Origin: Methylobacterium sp. CB376
Lineage (GTDB): Bacteria > Pseudomonadota > Alphaproteobacteria > Rhizobiales > Beijerinckiaceae
Assembly (NCBI RefSeq): GCF_029714205.1
Contig: NZ_CP121648.1
Location: 4,849,001 to 4,913,000 of the forward strand
Length of the DNA: 64,000 bases
Reading direction: 5' to 3'
Shown: piece after piece, positions 17,302 through 25,517 of the stretch
How positions within the stretch are numbered: position 1 is the first letter of the stretch
How the letters are laid out: each line of letters begins with the position of its first letter
Notes under the pieces: generated by a model
Seen by the model: the letters and a program-made list of their open reading frames with translations, nothing else
What the model was told of the DNA's origin: nothing
Database searches by the model: none
Translations under genes and position numbers: made by a program

Positions 17302-18528
17302 ATGCCCTCCGCCTTCCCCGATCCCGCCCGCCCCGCGGCGGCAGATCCGCGCGCGCGCCGTCCCGGTCTCGCGCTCCTGGCGCTCGCCACGGGCGGCTTC
17401 GCGATCGGCACGACCGAATTCGCCGCGATGAGCCTCGTCCCGGACTTCGCCCCGGATCTCGGCATCGACGCGCCGACCGCCGGCCACGTGATCAGCGCCT
17501 ACGCGCTCGGCGTGGTGGTGGGGGCACCGGTCATCGCCGTGCTGGCGGCCCGGATCGCGCGGCGCACGCTCCTGATCGGCCTGATGCTGCTCTTCGCGCT
17601 CGGCAACGGCCTCTCGGCCCTGGCGCCGGGCTACCCCAGCATGCTGGCTTGCCGCTTCCTGGCCGGCCTCCCGCACGGCGCCTATTTCGGCGTTGCGGCC
17701 CTGGTCGCCGCCTCCCTGGTCGCGCCCGCCCGCCGCGCGCAGGCGGTGGCGCGCGTGCTCGCCGGGCTCACGGTCGCCACCATCGTGGGCGTGCCGCTCG
17801 CGAACCTCGTCGGCCTCTGGATCGGTTGGCGCTGGAGCTTCGCCCTCGTGGCCGGGCTCGCCCTCCTCACCGCGCTCCTGGTGCGGCTCCTCGCGCCGCT
17901 CGGCCCGGCCGCCCCCGGCGCGAGCGCCCTGCGGGAGCTCGGGGCGCTGCGGCGGGGCCAGGTCTGGCTCACCCTCGCCACCGGGGCGATCGGCTTCGGC
18001 GGGCTGTTCGCGGTCTACACCTATCTCGCCTCGACGCTGCTCGGCGTCGCGCGGGCCGCGCCCGGGACGGTGCCGGTGCTGCTCGGCCTGTTCGGGCTCG
18101 GCCTCACCATCGGCAACCTCGTCTGCGCCTGGGCCGCCGACCGGTTCCAGATGCCGGCCGCGGGGGCCACGCTGGTCTGGAGCGCGGCGGCGCTCGCCCT
18201 CTACCCGGCCGCGACCGCAAGCCTGTGGACCCTGGCCCCGGTGGTGTTCCTGATCGGCTGCGGCGGCGGGCTCTCGACCATCCTGCAGACCCGCCTGATG
18301 GACGTGGCACAGGACGCGCAGACGCTGGCGGCGGCGCTCAACCACTCGGCCTTCAACGTCGCCAACGCGCTCGGCCCCTGGCTCGCGGGCCTCGTGCTGG
18401 CGCGGGGCTTCGGCCTGCCGGCGACCGGCTATGTCGGCGCGGCGCTCGCGCTCGGCGGGCTGGCGATCTGGGCCGTCTCGCTCGCGGCCGAGCGCGGGGA
18501 GGCGCGCGGCCTCCAGGCCGCGGAGTAG
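17302..18528 (+). CDS. MFS transporter, DHA1/AraJ-like efflux family
   Basis: The 408-residue protein has about twelve membrane helices. The first helix carries GGFAIGTTEFAAMSLVPDF, the signature of the AraJ/YdhP branch of drug:H+ antiporter-1 transporters, often annotated as sugar, nucleoside or arabinose efflux permeases. The helix 4-5 region RFLAGLPHGAYFGVAALVAA is also typical. It would export a small molecule by proton antiport; the substrate is unknown. The start at 17302 (MPSAFPD) leaves a short N-terminal tail; the upstream extension reads as non-coding. It is divergent from the ccm operon, with a possible operator between. Confidence 0.9.
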   Translation: MPSAFPDPARPAAADPRARRPGLALLALATGGFAIGTTEFAAMSLVPDFAPDLGIDAPTAGHVISAYALGVVVGAPVIAVLAARIARRTLLIGLMLLFALGNGLSALAPGYPSMLACRFLAGLPHGAYFGVAALVAASLVAPARRAQAVARVLAGLTVATIVGVPLANLVGLWIGWRWSFALVAGLALLTALLVRLLAPLGPAAPGASALRELGALRRGQVWLTLATGAIGFGGLFAVYTYLASTLLGVARAAPGTVPVLLGLFGLGLTIGNLVCAWAADRFQMPAAGATLVWSAAALALYPAATASLWTLAPVVFLIGCGGGLSTILQTRLMDVAQDAQTLAAALNHSAFNVANALGPWLAGLVLARGFGLPATGYVGAALALGGLAIWAVSLAAERGEARGLQAAE

Positions 18529-18863
18529 CGCGGCCGTGCTTCGCGCAAGCCGCCTGTCCGCGTCGCGCGCCGGCCGGTTGCGCGGCGAGATCGCCGCCCC
18601 GGCGCGCTCCCTCGCGCCGCGACACCGGTCGGATCATGGTGGCGCGTTCAGCGTCGGTGCGGCGAGGACGCCGCGCCCGGCTCGATGCGCCCGAGCGCCA
18701 GGTCACGCGCTGCGGCGCGACCCCGACGTGATCGACCGCTCCCGGGTGAGCGGCCCCGGCCGGCAGGTGCGGATCAACGCCATCCCGCGCGAGGCGCTGG
18801 CGCGCGGGTGAGGCGCCGGGACCCACTGCGACGCGGCGGCGCGCGACGGCTCCGGCCCCGCGC
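18529..18863. other. Intergenic region, possible gene remnant
   Basis: No intact gene is convincing. The frame ending at 18811 finishes DPDVIDRSRVSGPGRQVRINAIPREALARG, which looks more protein-like than the rest and could be the tail of a small or decayed gene, but no sound start or ribosome site was found. The remainder is Arg/Ala-rich noise. Confidence 0.3.
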
Positions 18864-20336
18864 TCAGGCCTTGGGGCTCGCATCCCCCGGGATCTCGACC
18901 ACCGCCCGCAGACCCCCGAGGCTCGCCGCTTCGAGGCGCAGCCGTCCGCGGTAGAGCGTGGCGAGGTCGGCGACGATCGAGAGGCCGAGCCCCGAGCCCG
19001 GCTTGGTCTCGTCGAGCCGCCGGCCGCGCTTGAGCACCGCGACGCGGGCCTCGGGCGGCAGGCCCGGCCCGTCATCCTCGACGGTGACGATCAGGTGCGG
19101 GTACTCGCCCTGGCCGATCACCTCCGCGCGGATCGCCACCCGGCCCGCCGCCCATTTCGAGGCGTTGTCGACGAGGTTGCCGATCATCTCCTCCAGATCC
19201 TGCCGCTCGCCCCGGAAGCGCAGGCCCGGGGTGATCGCGGCGTCGAAGGCCAGGGTCTTGTCCCGGTAGATCTTGCCGAAGGTGCGGATCAGCGCCGCCA
19301 CGACCGGTTCCACGTCCGTGAAGGTGCCGAGCGTGCCGGCGAGCGCGGCCGCGCGGGCGCGGTCGAGGTGGTAGTTGACTTGGTCGCGCATGATCGCGGC
19401 CTGCTCGCGGATCTTGCCGGCGAGCTCGCTCGACGCGTCCACCGCCTCGGCCTCGTTCACGATGATGCTCAGCGGGGTCTTGAGGGCGTGGGCGAGGTTG
19501 CCGACCTGGGTCCGCGCCCGCTCCAGGATCTCGCGGTTCGTCTCGATCAGCAGGTTCACCTCGCCGGCGAGCGGGGCGATGTCGTGCGGGTAATCGCCCG
19601 AGATCCGGTCGGCCTCGCCGCGGCGGATGGCGCCGAGCGCCGCGCGCAGCTTGGTGAGCGGGGCGAGACCGAATCGGATCTGCAGCAGGGTCGTGAGGCC
19701 GAGCGACAGGCCGAGCATCGAGAAGGTGGTGACCAGCGCCATGCTGAAGCGGCGCATGTCGGACTCGATCTCGTCCGAGGGGCCGGCGACCCGCACGACG
19801 TAGCGGCCCTCCTCGCCGAGATCGACCGTGCGCTCGATGATCCGCAGCGGCCGCTCGTCCTGGGCGCGGCCGTAGCCCTTGCGCAATTGCCCGGCGCCGG
19901 CCTCGCCCACCGCGTTGTCCGGGGGCGGCAGCGGCACCCCGACCAGGGAGCGCGAGGTGCGGATGTCGCGCGGCTTCGCGTTCGGGCGGCCGACCTGCCA
20001 GTACCAGCCGGAGAGCGGCAGGTCGAAGCGCGGATCCCCGAGCGTGCCGAGCGCCCTTCCCTCGCTGTCGCCGGGCGAGACGAGGTTGGTGGCGAGGTCG
20101 TTCGCGTAGACGATGAGGCGGCTGTCGAAGGCGCGCTCCGTCGTCTCGCGGTAGAGGGTCGACAGGATGAGGCCCGCGATCAGCAGGATCAGGGCGCTCG
20201 ACAGCAGCGCCGAGACCGCGAGGCGCACCGCGATCGAGCGCCGCCGCCACGGGCGCCAGGCCGGCGCGCGGGCCGGGGCGGCGGCCTCGGTCTCCGGGCC
20301 GACGCTGCCGGCGACGCCGCGGGCGGGCGCGTTCAT
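18864..20336 (-). CDS. Membrane sensor histidine kinase (PhoQ/EnvZ-like)
   Basis: The 490-residue kinase has two membrane helices (about 37-60 and 198-220) around a periplasmic sensor loop of about 140 residues, then a HAMP-like linker, a phospho-acceptor helix and an HATPase domain. The H-box is NLAHALKTPLS (His283), the N-box NLVDNASKWA, the G1 box DDGPGLP and the G2 box GSGLGLSI; all are intact. The order resembles PhoQ-type sensors of alphaproteobacteria. Its start overlaps the stop of the response regulator gene by four bases (ATGA), so the two are translationally coupled. The Ala/Pro-rich first 30 residues are not conserved. Confidence 0.95.
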   Translation of the reverse strand: MNAPARGVAGSVGPETEAAAPARAPAWRPWRRRSIAVRLAVSALLSSALILLIAGLILSTLYRETTERAFDSRLIVYANDLATNLVSPGDSEGRALGTLGDPRFDLPLSGWYWQVGRPNAKPRDIRTSRSLVGVPLPPPDNAVGEAGAGQLRKGYGRAQDERPLRIIERTVDLGEEGRYVVRVAGPSDEIESDMRRFSMALVTTFSMLGLSLGLTTLLQIRFGLAPLTKLRAALGAIRRGEADRISGDYPHDIAPLAGEVNLLIETNREILERARTQVGNLAHALKTPLSIIVNEAEAVDASSELAGKIREQAAIMRDQVNYHLDRARAAALAGTLGTFTDVEPVVAALIRTFGKIYRDKTLAFDAAITPGLRFRGERQDLEEMIGNLVDNASKWAAGRVAIRAEVIGQGEYPHLIVTVEDDGPGLPPEARVAVLKRGRRLDETKPGSGLGLSIVADLATLYRGRLRLEAASLGGLRAVVEIPGDASPKA

Positions 20337-21016
20337 GCGCCGCTCGCGCCAGACCCGCCGCCCGGATCGATCAGGTAGCCGAGGCCGCGCACGGTCTGGA
20401 TCAGGTCGACGGCGAGCTTCTTGCGCAGCCGCCCGACGAAGACCTCGATGGTGTTCGAGTCGCGGTCGAAATCCTGGTCGTAGAGGTGCTCGGTGAGCTC
20501 CGCCCGCGACACCACCCGGCCGGTATGGTGCATGAGGTAGGAGAGCAGCCGGTACTCGTGCGAGGTGAGCTTGACCGGGCTGCCGTTCACGAAGACCCGG
20601 CCCGAGCGGGTGTCGAGGGTGACCGGCCCGGCGCTGATCTGGCTCGACGCGTGGCCGGCCGCCCGGCGCAGGATCGCCCGCACCCGCGCGAGCAGCTCCT
20701 CCATGTGGAAGGGCTTGGTGACGTAGTCGTCGGCCCCGGCGTCGAAGCCGTTGACCTTGTCGCTCCAGCGGTCGCGGGCGGTCAGGATGATGACGGGGGT
20801 CTTCACCTGGGCCCGGCGCCAGCCCGACAGCACCGTCACGCCGTCCTGCTTGGGCAGGCCCATGTCGAGGATGATGCAGTCGTAGGGCTCGGTCTCGCCC
20901 AGATAGGCGCCCTCCTCGCCGTCGAAGGCCTTGTCCACCGCGTAGCCCGCCTGTTCCAGGGCGGTCACCACCTGCCGGTTGAGATCCCGGTCATCCTCGA
21001 CGATGAGCAGACGCAC
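20333..21016 (-). CDS. OmpR/PhoP-type response regulator
   Basis: The 227-residue protein has a receiver domain with acidic pocket MRLLIVEDD, phosphorylation site Asp51 (CIILDMGLP), TAR at the conserved Thr and the switch Lys in DDYVTKPFHMEELLARV. A winged-helix DNA-binding domain follows (LTSHEYRLLSYLMHHTGRVVSR, then VGRLRKKL). It is the partner of the overlapping histidine kinase. The PepSY gene 54 bases upstream is probably in the same operon, an arrangement seen with PhoPQ-like pairs that sense envelope or metal stress. Regulated genes cannot be inferred. Confidence 0.95.
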   Translation of the reverse strand: MRLLIVEDDRDLNRQVVTALEQAGYAVDKAFDGEEGAYLGETEPYDCIILDMGLPKQDGVTVLSGWRRAQVKTPVIILTARDRWSDKVNGFDAGADDYVTKPFHMEELLARVRAILRRAAGHASSQISAGPVTLDTRSGRVFVNGSPVKLTSHEYRLLSYLMHHTGRVVSRAELTEHLYDQDFDRDSNTIEVFVGRLRKKLAVDLIQTVRGLGYLIDPGGGSGASGA

Positions 21017-21070
21017 GGCAGGCCTCGCTGCGCTTCACCACACTCGGCTCCGGACGCGGCGTCCGGGGCC

Positions 21071-21448
21071 TCACCACTGGCCGGCCACTTGACCCGACCG
21101 GGCATCCACCACGACGTGCACGAACTGCCCGTCCCGGCGCAAGGCCGTGAGCATGTAGACCAGCGCCTCGTTGCGGCGGCAGAGATTGGCGCGCACGATG
21201 TCGGCCCGCGGCACCGCCGCCTGCGCGGCCCGGATCGCCGCCACCGGCTCGACGACGCGCTTCTCCGCCACGGCCTCGCGCAGGTCCCCGGGCGACAGGC
21301 AGGTCTGCCCCGCCTGCGACAGCCGGGTCGTCTGCGTCGGCGCCGCCACGGTCCCGGTCTCCGCCCTGTCCTGGGCGAGCGCGTACCAGCCCATCGCTCC
21401 GATGAGCCCGGCAGCCCCCAGGGCCGAGATGGCAACCGCGTGTCGCAT
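21071..21448 (-). CDS. PepSY-like secreted or membrane-anchored protein
   Basis: The 125-residue protein begins with a signal or anchor helix (MRHAVAISALGAAGLIGAMGWYALA). The rest resembles a PepSY-type domain: an LREAVAEKRVVEPVAAIRAAQAAVP helix, then VYMLTALRRDGQFVHVVVDARSGQVAGQW, the usual ending in which a strand pair closes on a conversion-like hairpin. PepSY domains are thought to inhibit or sense peptidases or metals in the periplasm. Its position just upstream of the two-component genes suggests it feeds signal to, or is controlled by, that system. The downstream ATG at 21448 is preferred over 21472, as it starts the signal peptide. Confidence 0.82.
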   Translation of the reverse strand: MRHAVAISALGAAGLIGAMGWYALAQDRAETGTVAAPTQTTRLSQAGQTCLSPGDLREAVAEKRVVEPVAAIRAAQAAVPRADIVRANLCRRNEALVYMLTALRRDGQFVHVVVDARSGQVAGQW

Positions 21449-21553
21449 GGCCGAACCATCTCGCCGAGGCACTGAATGCGGCCTGAATGGCGGGGCGTCG
21501 GCCCGCCACGCCGCGGCCGGCCGTGCCGAGACGCACCGAGGGATCCGTCAAGG

Positions 21554-21568
21554 TTAGCGATTGGTTAA
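21554..21568. promoter_or_regulatory. Candidate CtrA-like site TTAG-N7-TTAA
   Basis: TTAG (21554-21557), seven bases, then TTAA (21565-21568) match the alphaproteobacterial CtrA consensus TTAA-N7-TTAA with one mismatch. The site lies 43 bases before the small secreted protein gene and 106 bases from the divergent PepSY gene. In such a GC-rich genome the match is notable, but it is a single site. Confidence 0.3.
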
Positions 21569-21610
21569 GCGCTCGGGCCGAGCTTGGTCGGGATCGGCGG
21601 GGGAGGGGGC

Positions 21611-21922
21611 ATGGCGGAGACGGGGAACGGATCCGGGCGCGGGGCCGTCCGGCGGTGGGCCGCGGCCCTCGCCTGCGCGGTGCTGGCGGTGCCGGCTGCC
21701 CGCGCGCAGGAGGGCGAGGCGCCGCTCTTCCTGCGCATCCGCCCGCAGAGCGAGATCGGCGCGGGCGGGTCGGCCGACGCGCAGGCGCAGGCCGCGGCGG
21801 CGCGGGCCGCCTTCGAGGCGCGCATCACCGCGCGGGCCAACCGCGCGATCGCCTCGGTCTGCACCGGATGCCTCGTCCCCGACGCGGTCGTGGCGGGCGT
21901 GTTCGCCACGGGACCGAACTGA
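21611..21922 (+). CDS. Small secreted protein, unknown
   Basis: The 103-residue product has a signal peptide (basic start GRGAVRR, hydrophobic core WAAALACAVLAVPAARA) and a mature helical part rich in Ala and Gln (GSADAQAQAAAARAAFEARITARANRAIASV). A CTGC motif follows near the end and could make a small disulfide loop or metal site. The internal ATG at 21611 starts the signal peptide. It precedes two secreted serine proteases on the same strand, but the spacing to the first is over 100 bases, so co-transcription is uncertain. No family recognised. Confidence 0.65.
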   Translation: MAETGNGSGRGAVRRWAAALACAVLAVPAARAQEGEAPLFLRIRPQSEIGAGGSADAQAQAAAARAAFEARITARANRAIASVCTGCLVPDAVVAGVFATGPN

Positions 21923-22029
21923 CGAGCCCCCTCGCGGCGGGGAACGGCCGCAACCGGCTGTGGACGACCGGGCCCGCGACGGTGCAGAGGCGGGGTCCGG
22001 ACCTTCCCGCAGCCCGTCGGCGCCCCGCC

Positions 22030-22848
22030 ATGCCCTCAGCGACGCTCCTTTCCCTCCTCGCGGCGGCCGGCCGGCTCGCCGCCCTGGCGCCGGCCGCAGT
22101 GGCCGGCCGGCTCGCCGCCCTGGCGCCGGCCGCGGCGGCCTGCTGGCTCGCCGCCCTGGCACCCGCCGCGGCGGTGATCGGCGGGCGGGACGATCCCGGC
22201 GGCCCGCTCGCGGGCTCGGCCGTGATGGTGCTCTCCTCCCGCGGCGGCGTCTGCAGCGGCGTCGTGCTCGCCCCGACCGTGGTTCTCACGGCCGGCCATT
22301 GCGCCGCGCCCGGCGCGGAGCACCGGGTGCATTTCCGCGACGGCGCGGGCGAGCCCGTGCTGCTGCCGCTCGCCGAGGCGGCGGTGCATCCCGGCTTCGA
22401 CCCGGGCGCCGTCGCGGGGCGCCGCCGCTCGATCGACCTCGCGCTCCTGCGCCTGCCCGCCCCGCTGCCCGCCCGCTTCGCCCCGGCGCCGCTCTCCGCC
22501 GCCCCGCCCCGGGCCGGGGCCGCCCTCACCCTCGGCGGCTACGGCCTCGCCCGTCCGCGCGATCCGCGCAGCAGCGGCACCTACCGGGTCGCGGCGCTGC
22601 CGGCCGTCGAACCGCACGGGCCGAGCCGGATCCTGGTCTGGCTGCGGGCGGCGGACGGGGTCGCGGGCGCCTGCGAGGGCGATTCCGGCGGACCGATCAC
22701 CGCCGCGGACCGCGTCGTCGCGGTCACGACCTGGACCAGCGGTCCGGGAGGTTGCGGCGGTTTCTCCCAGGGCGTGCTTCTCGGGCCACAGCGCGCCTGG
22801 ATCGACGGGATCCTGTCGCGCTGGAGCGTCGTCGCGCGCTGGGAATGA
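22030..22848 (+). CDS. Secreted trypsin-like serine protease (S1), first of two
   Basis: The 272-residue protein has the chymotrypsin catalytic triad: His90 in LTAGHC, Asp136 in SIDLALL and Ser219 in GDSGGP. The mature domain probably begins at the classic VIGGRDDP (residues 49-56), so residues 1-48 act as signal and propeptide. This leader contains a 12-residue unit, GRLAALAPAAVA, repeated three times. Cys pairs around the His and the Ser fit the fold. The ATG at 22030 is the only start giving a signal-like N-terminus. It lies 156 bases upstream of a second S1 protease. The target proteins are unknown. Confidence 0.88.
   Translation: MPSATLLSLLAAAGRLAALAPAAVAGRLAALAPAAAACWLAALAPAAAVIGGRDDPGGPLAGSAVMVLSSRGGVCSGVVLAPTVVLTAGHCAAPGAEHRVHFRDGAGEPVLLPLAEAAVHPGFDPGAVAGRRRSIDLALLRLPAPLPARFAPAPLSAAPPRAGAALTLGGYGLARPRDPRSSGTYRVAALPAVEPHGPSRILVWLRAADGVAGACEGDSGGPITAADRVVAVTTWTSGPGGCGGFSQGVLLGPQRAWIDGILSRWSVVARWE
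22069..22176. repeat. 36-bp tandem repeat in the protease leader
   Basis: Three units of 36 bp encode GRLAALAPAAVA, GRLAALAPAAAA and CWLAALAPAAAV in the leader of the S1 protease. The first two are nearly identical in DNA; the third has diverged. In-frame copy changes would alter signal peptide length without touching the protease domain. Confidence 0.8.
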
Positions 22849-23004
22849 CCGGTTCTCGCCCGGTACACGGGAAGGCGGACGCTTCGACTTCGCGGTCGGA
22901 CGCCTCACGATCCTGTTTACGCTGCGCGCGGATTGTTTCGGAACCGGAAGCCGGCGGCGAGACTTCCCTTGTCGAGCGTGGCCGGAGGCCTCACAGTTCA
23001 CCAC

Positions 23005-23877
23005 ATGCGCTTCGTCTCGACCCGATTCCTGTCCGTCCTGGCCGCCGCGGCCGCGAGCCTTCCCGCCCTGTTCGGCGCAGGTGGAGCCGGGGCCGTCGTC
23101 CTCGGCGAGATCGAGCGCGACCCCAACGGCTTGCGCGGCTCGGTCGTGCGCATCGAGAGCACCACGGGCGAGATGTGCTCCGGCTCCCTGATCGACCAGG
23201 ATCTGGTGCTGACCGCCGCGCATTGCGTCATGCATCGGGCGGGCTACTGGGTCGTCGTGACCGACCGCGGCTTCCGCCAGCGGCGCCTGCGCGCGGTCGC
23301 GGCGGCGATGCATCCCGATTTCGTGTCCGGGACCACGCCCGAGGATCAGCCGGGCACCGATCTCGCCATCCTCAAGCTCAGCGAGCGGCTCGGGCCGGAC
23401 TTCCAGCCCCTGACGCTGCGGGGCGGCGGCGGGATCTCGGCCGGGGATCCGGTCTCCATCGCGGGCTACGGGGTCGTGGCCGAGAACCGGCGCGGCACCG
23501 CCCGGGTCCTGCGCCAGGCCCGGCTCGTGTCCCTCGGCGACCTCCAGGTCGCCAACACCGTGACCGTGGTGGCGGATCGCCGCAGCCTCGCCGAGACGGC
23601 GGGGGCCGGCGCCTGCCTGGGGGATTCCGGCGGCCCGATCCTCAAGGGCAGCGCGGGCAGCTACCAGCTGGTCGGGGTCGTGAGCTGGTCGAGCGGCGCC
23701 GCCCAGCAGGGCCGCGTGCGCACGGCCTGCGGGGGCTTCACCGCCGTGACCCCGATCGCCCGGCACACCGACTGGATCTCGGCCCGCGCCGCGGACCTCT
23801 CGCGCTACCAGCCGGGCGACGAGGCGGCGACCCGCAGCCTGCGCGGCAACCCGGCCGACTGGACGGGCGGCCGCTGA
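23005..23877 (+). CDS. Secreted trypsin-like serine protease (S1), second of two
   Basis: The 290-residue protein has a signal peptide (to about residue 30) and an S1 domain with His73 in LTAAHC, Asp119 in GTDLAIL and Ser208 in GDSGGP. A cysteine partner pattern (MCSGSLI, AHC, ACLGDSGG, TACGGF) fits the fold. The zymogen start is VVLGEIERDP rather than IVGG, so N-terminal activation may differ from trypsin. It is only distantly similar to the neighbouring protease, arguing against a recent duplication. The ATG at 23005 (MRFVSTRF) is chosen for the signal peptide; the longer frame to 22933 adds a non-signal stretch. Confidence 0.88.
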   Translation: MRFVSTRFLSVLAAAAASLPALFGAGGAGAVVLGEIERDPNGLRGSVVRIESTTGEMCSGSLIDQDLVLTAAHCVMHRAGYWVVVTDRGFRQRRLRAVAAAMHPDFVSGTTPEDQPGTDLAILKLSERLGPDFQPLTLRGGGGISAGDPVSIAGYGVVAENRRGTARVLRQARLVSLGDLQVANTVTVVADRRSLAETAGAGACLGDSGGPILKGSAGSYQLVGVVSWSSGAAQQGRVRTACGGFTAVTPIARHTDWISARAADLSRYQPGDEAATRSLRGNPADWTGGR

Positions 23878-23946
23878 GCGGTCCTACCCGAGCTTGACGG
23901 TGCGGCGACCGGGCTCCTATCCGGGCCCCGATCCGGAGGAGTCCCG

Positions 23947-24336
23947 ATGACCAACGCCGTGCTGCTCGTGGCCCGCCTCTGCGTGGTGGCCCTGTTCCTC
24001 TGGTCCGGTTTCGGGAAGCTCATGAACCCGGGCGGCGTGACCGCCGCGATCGCCGGCAAGGGCCTGCCGGCGCCCCAGATCCTCGCCTACCTCACCATCG
24101 CGGCCGAACTCGGCCTCGGCGCGTTGATCGCGCTCGGCCTCTACGCCCGCGCGGCGGCCGTCGCGCTCGCCGCCTTCACCGTGCTGACGGTCGTGTTCTT
24201 CCACAATTTCTGGGCCATGACTGGAGAAGCCGTGCGCACCAATCAGATTCAGGCCCTGAAAAATCTCTCGATCATCGGGGCGCTGTTGATGATCGCCGCA
24301 GTCGGTCCGGGGCGCCTCGCGGTCAACCAGCGTTAA
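23947..24336 (+). CDS. DoxX family membrane protein
   Basis: The 129-residue protein has four predicted membrane helices. It begins with a DoxX-type LVARLCVVALFLWSGFGKLMNPGG and includes ELGLGALIALGLYARAAA and FFHNFW. DoxX/DUF417-type proteins are small quinone-linked or redox-related inner membrane proteins; in other bacteria members associate with thiosulfate oxidation or with SodA and rhodanese-like partners. Nothing nearby names its role here. GGAGGAG precedes the ATG by four bases. Confidence 0.88.
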   Translation: MTNAVLLVARLCVVALFLWSGFGKLMNPGGVTAAIAGKGLPAPQILAYLTIAAELGLGALIALGLYARAAAVALAAFTVLTVVFFHNFWAMTGEAVRTNQIQALKNLSIIGALLMIAAVGPGRLAVNQR

Positions 24337-24422
24337 CGCCTGTTACACGCACGGAACGGCGGGGAGGCCGGCACGTTGACCGCGCTCCGAAGGAGACAAC
24401 CGGCAGAGCGGGCAAAACGGAC

Positions 24423-25451
24423 ATGGCCGCAGACACATCGTCGACCGGGGCGGCCGACCCGCTTGCCGCCGTGAGCCCGGCCTTCCGCCTCTTCGCGGAG
24501 GGAGCGGCGCTCCCGATCTGGCGCACCGACCCGCAGGCGCGCTGCATCTACGTCAATCCGGCCTGGCTCGCCTTCCGGGGCCGCGAGGCGGCGGAGGAGC
24601 TCGGCCACGGCTGGCGGGACGGCGTGCACCCGGAGGATCGCGGCGCCCACGACGACCTGGTCTCGGCGGCCCACACGGACCGCACCAGCTTCACCTCCGA
24701 GTACCGCCTGCGCCGCCACGACGGCGACTTCCGCTGGATGCTCGGCCAGGGCACGCCTCTCTTCGAGGACGGCACCTTCCAGGGCTATTGCGGAACCTGC
24801 TTCGACATCACCGACCGGCGCCGGGCCGAGGAGCACGCCGCCCACGCCGCGGCCGAGAAGGAGGCGCTGCTTGCGGAAGTCTACCACCGCGTGCGCAACA
24901 ACCTTCAGGTGATGGTGAGCCTGATCGGCCTCTACGGCCGCGCGGCGCCGCAGCCGTGCCGGCCGGCCTTCGACGCGCTGGGGCAGCGGGTGCGGGCGAT
25001 CGCGCTGGTCCAGCAGCACCTGCACGAGGCGCCGGCCATCGCCAGCATCGATCTCGCCGAGTACCTGCAGCGGCTCGGCCGCGGCCTCGCGCAGCTGCGC
25101 CGGGCAGGGCGGATCGTGGTCGAGGTGGCGGCGGAGCGCTCGGCCCTGCTCCAGCCGCGCACCGCCAACGCGCTGGGCATGATCCTGGCCGAGGTGGTGG
25201 CGGAGGGCCTCGACGCGACGCCCGAGAGCGCGACCTGCTTCACCTCGGTGCTGATCCCCGACGCCCCGCCCGGCGAGCCGGTCCGGGTCCGGGTGATCTC
25301 GGGCGGGATCGGCAACGGCGCGGTCACCGTCGCGCCGCCGAAGCTCGGCCCGCGGCTGATCGCGGCCTATGCCGGGCAGGCGGAGATCGTGGCGTCCGGC
25401 GAGGCGACCGCCGAGGCGCCCCTCGAATTGCTGCTGCCGGTGCCCGCGTGA
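24423..25451 (+). CDS. PAS-containing sensor kinase (HisKA_2 type) with degenerate ATPase
   Basis: The 342-residue soluble protein has an N-terminal PAS fold of the PAS_3 type (residues 23-130: YVNPAWLAFRG, RLRRHDGDFRWM, GYCGTCFDITDRRRAEE) and a HisKA_2 phospho-acceptor helix, EVYHRVRNNLQVMVSLIGL, with His155. Such kinases usually act in the general stress or light responses of alphaproteobacteria. The C-terminal region where an HATPase should sit lacks a recognisable N-box and glycine boxes; TANALGMILAEVVAEGLD is in the N-box position without the Asn. It may therefore bind ATP poorly or act as a phospho-acceptor or sink. No response regulator is adjacent. Confidence 0.82.
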   Translation: MAADTSSTGAADPLAAVSPAFRLFAEGAALPIWRTDPQARCIYVNPAWLAFRGREAAEELGHGWRDGVHPEDRGAHDDLVSAAHTDRTSFTSEYRLRRHDGDFRWMLGQGTPLFEDGTFQGYCGTCFDITDRRRAEEHAAHAAAEKEALLAEVYHRVRNNLQVMVSLIGLYGRAAPQPCRPAFDALGQRVRAIALVQQHLHEAPAIASIDLAEYLQRLGRGLAQLRRAGRIVVEVAAERSALLQPRTANALGMILAEVVAEGLDATPESATCFTSVLIPDAPPGEPVRVRVISGGIGNGAVTVAPPKLGPRLIAAYAGQAEIVASGEATAEAPLELLLPVPA

Positions 25452-25517
25452 CGTCCGGGTGGCGTGGCCGGCCGCTCGTCCCTATATCCCGGCCATCGAC
25501 CCGGAACCCTTCCCGCC

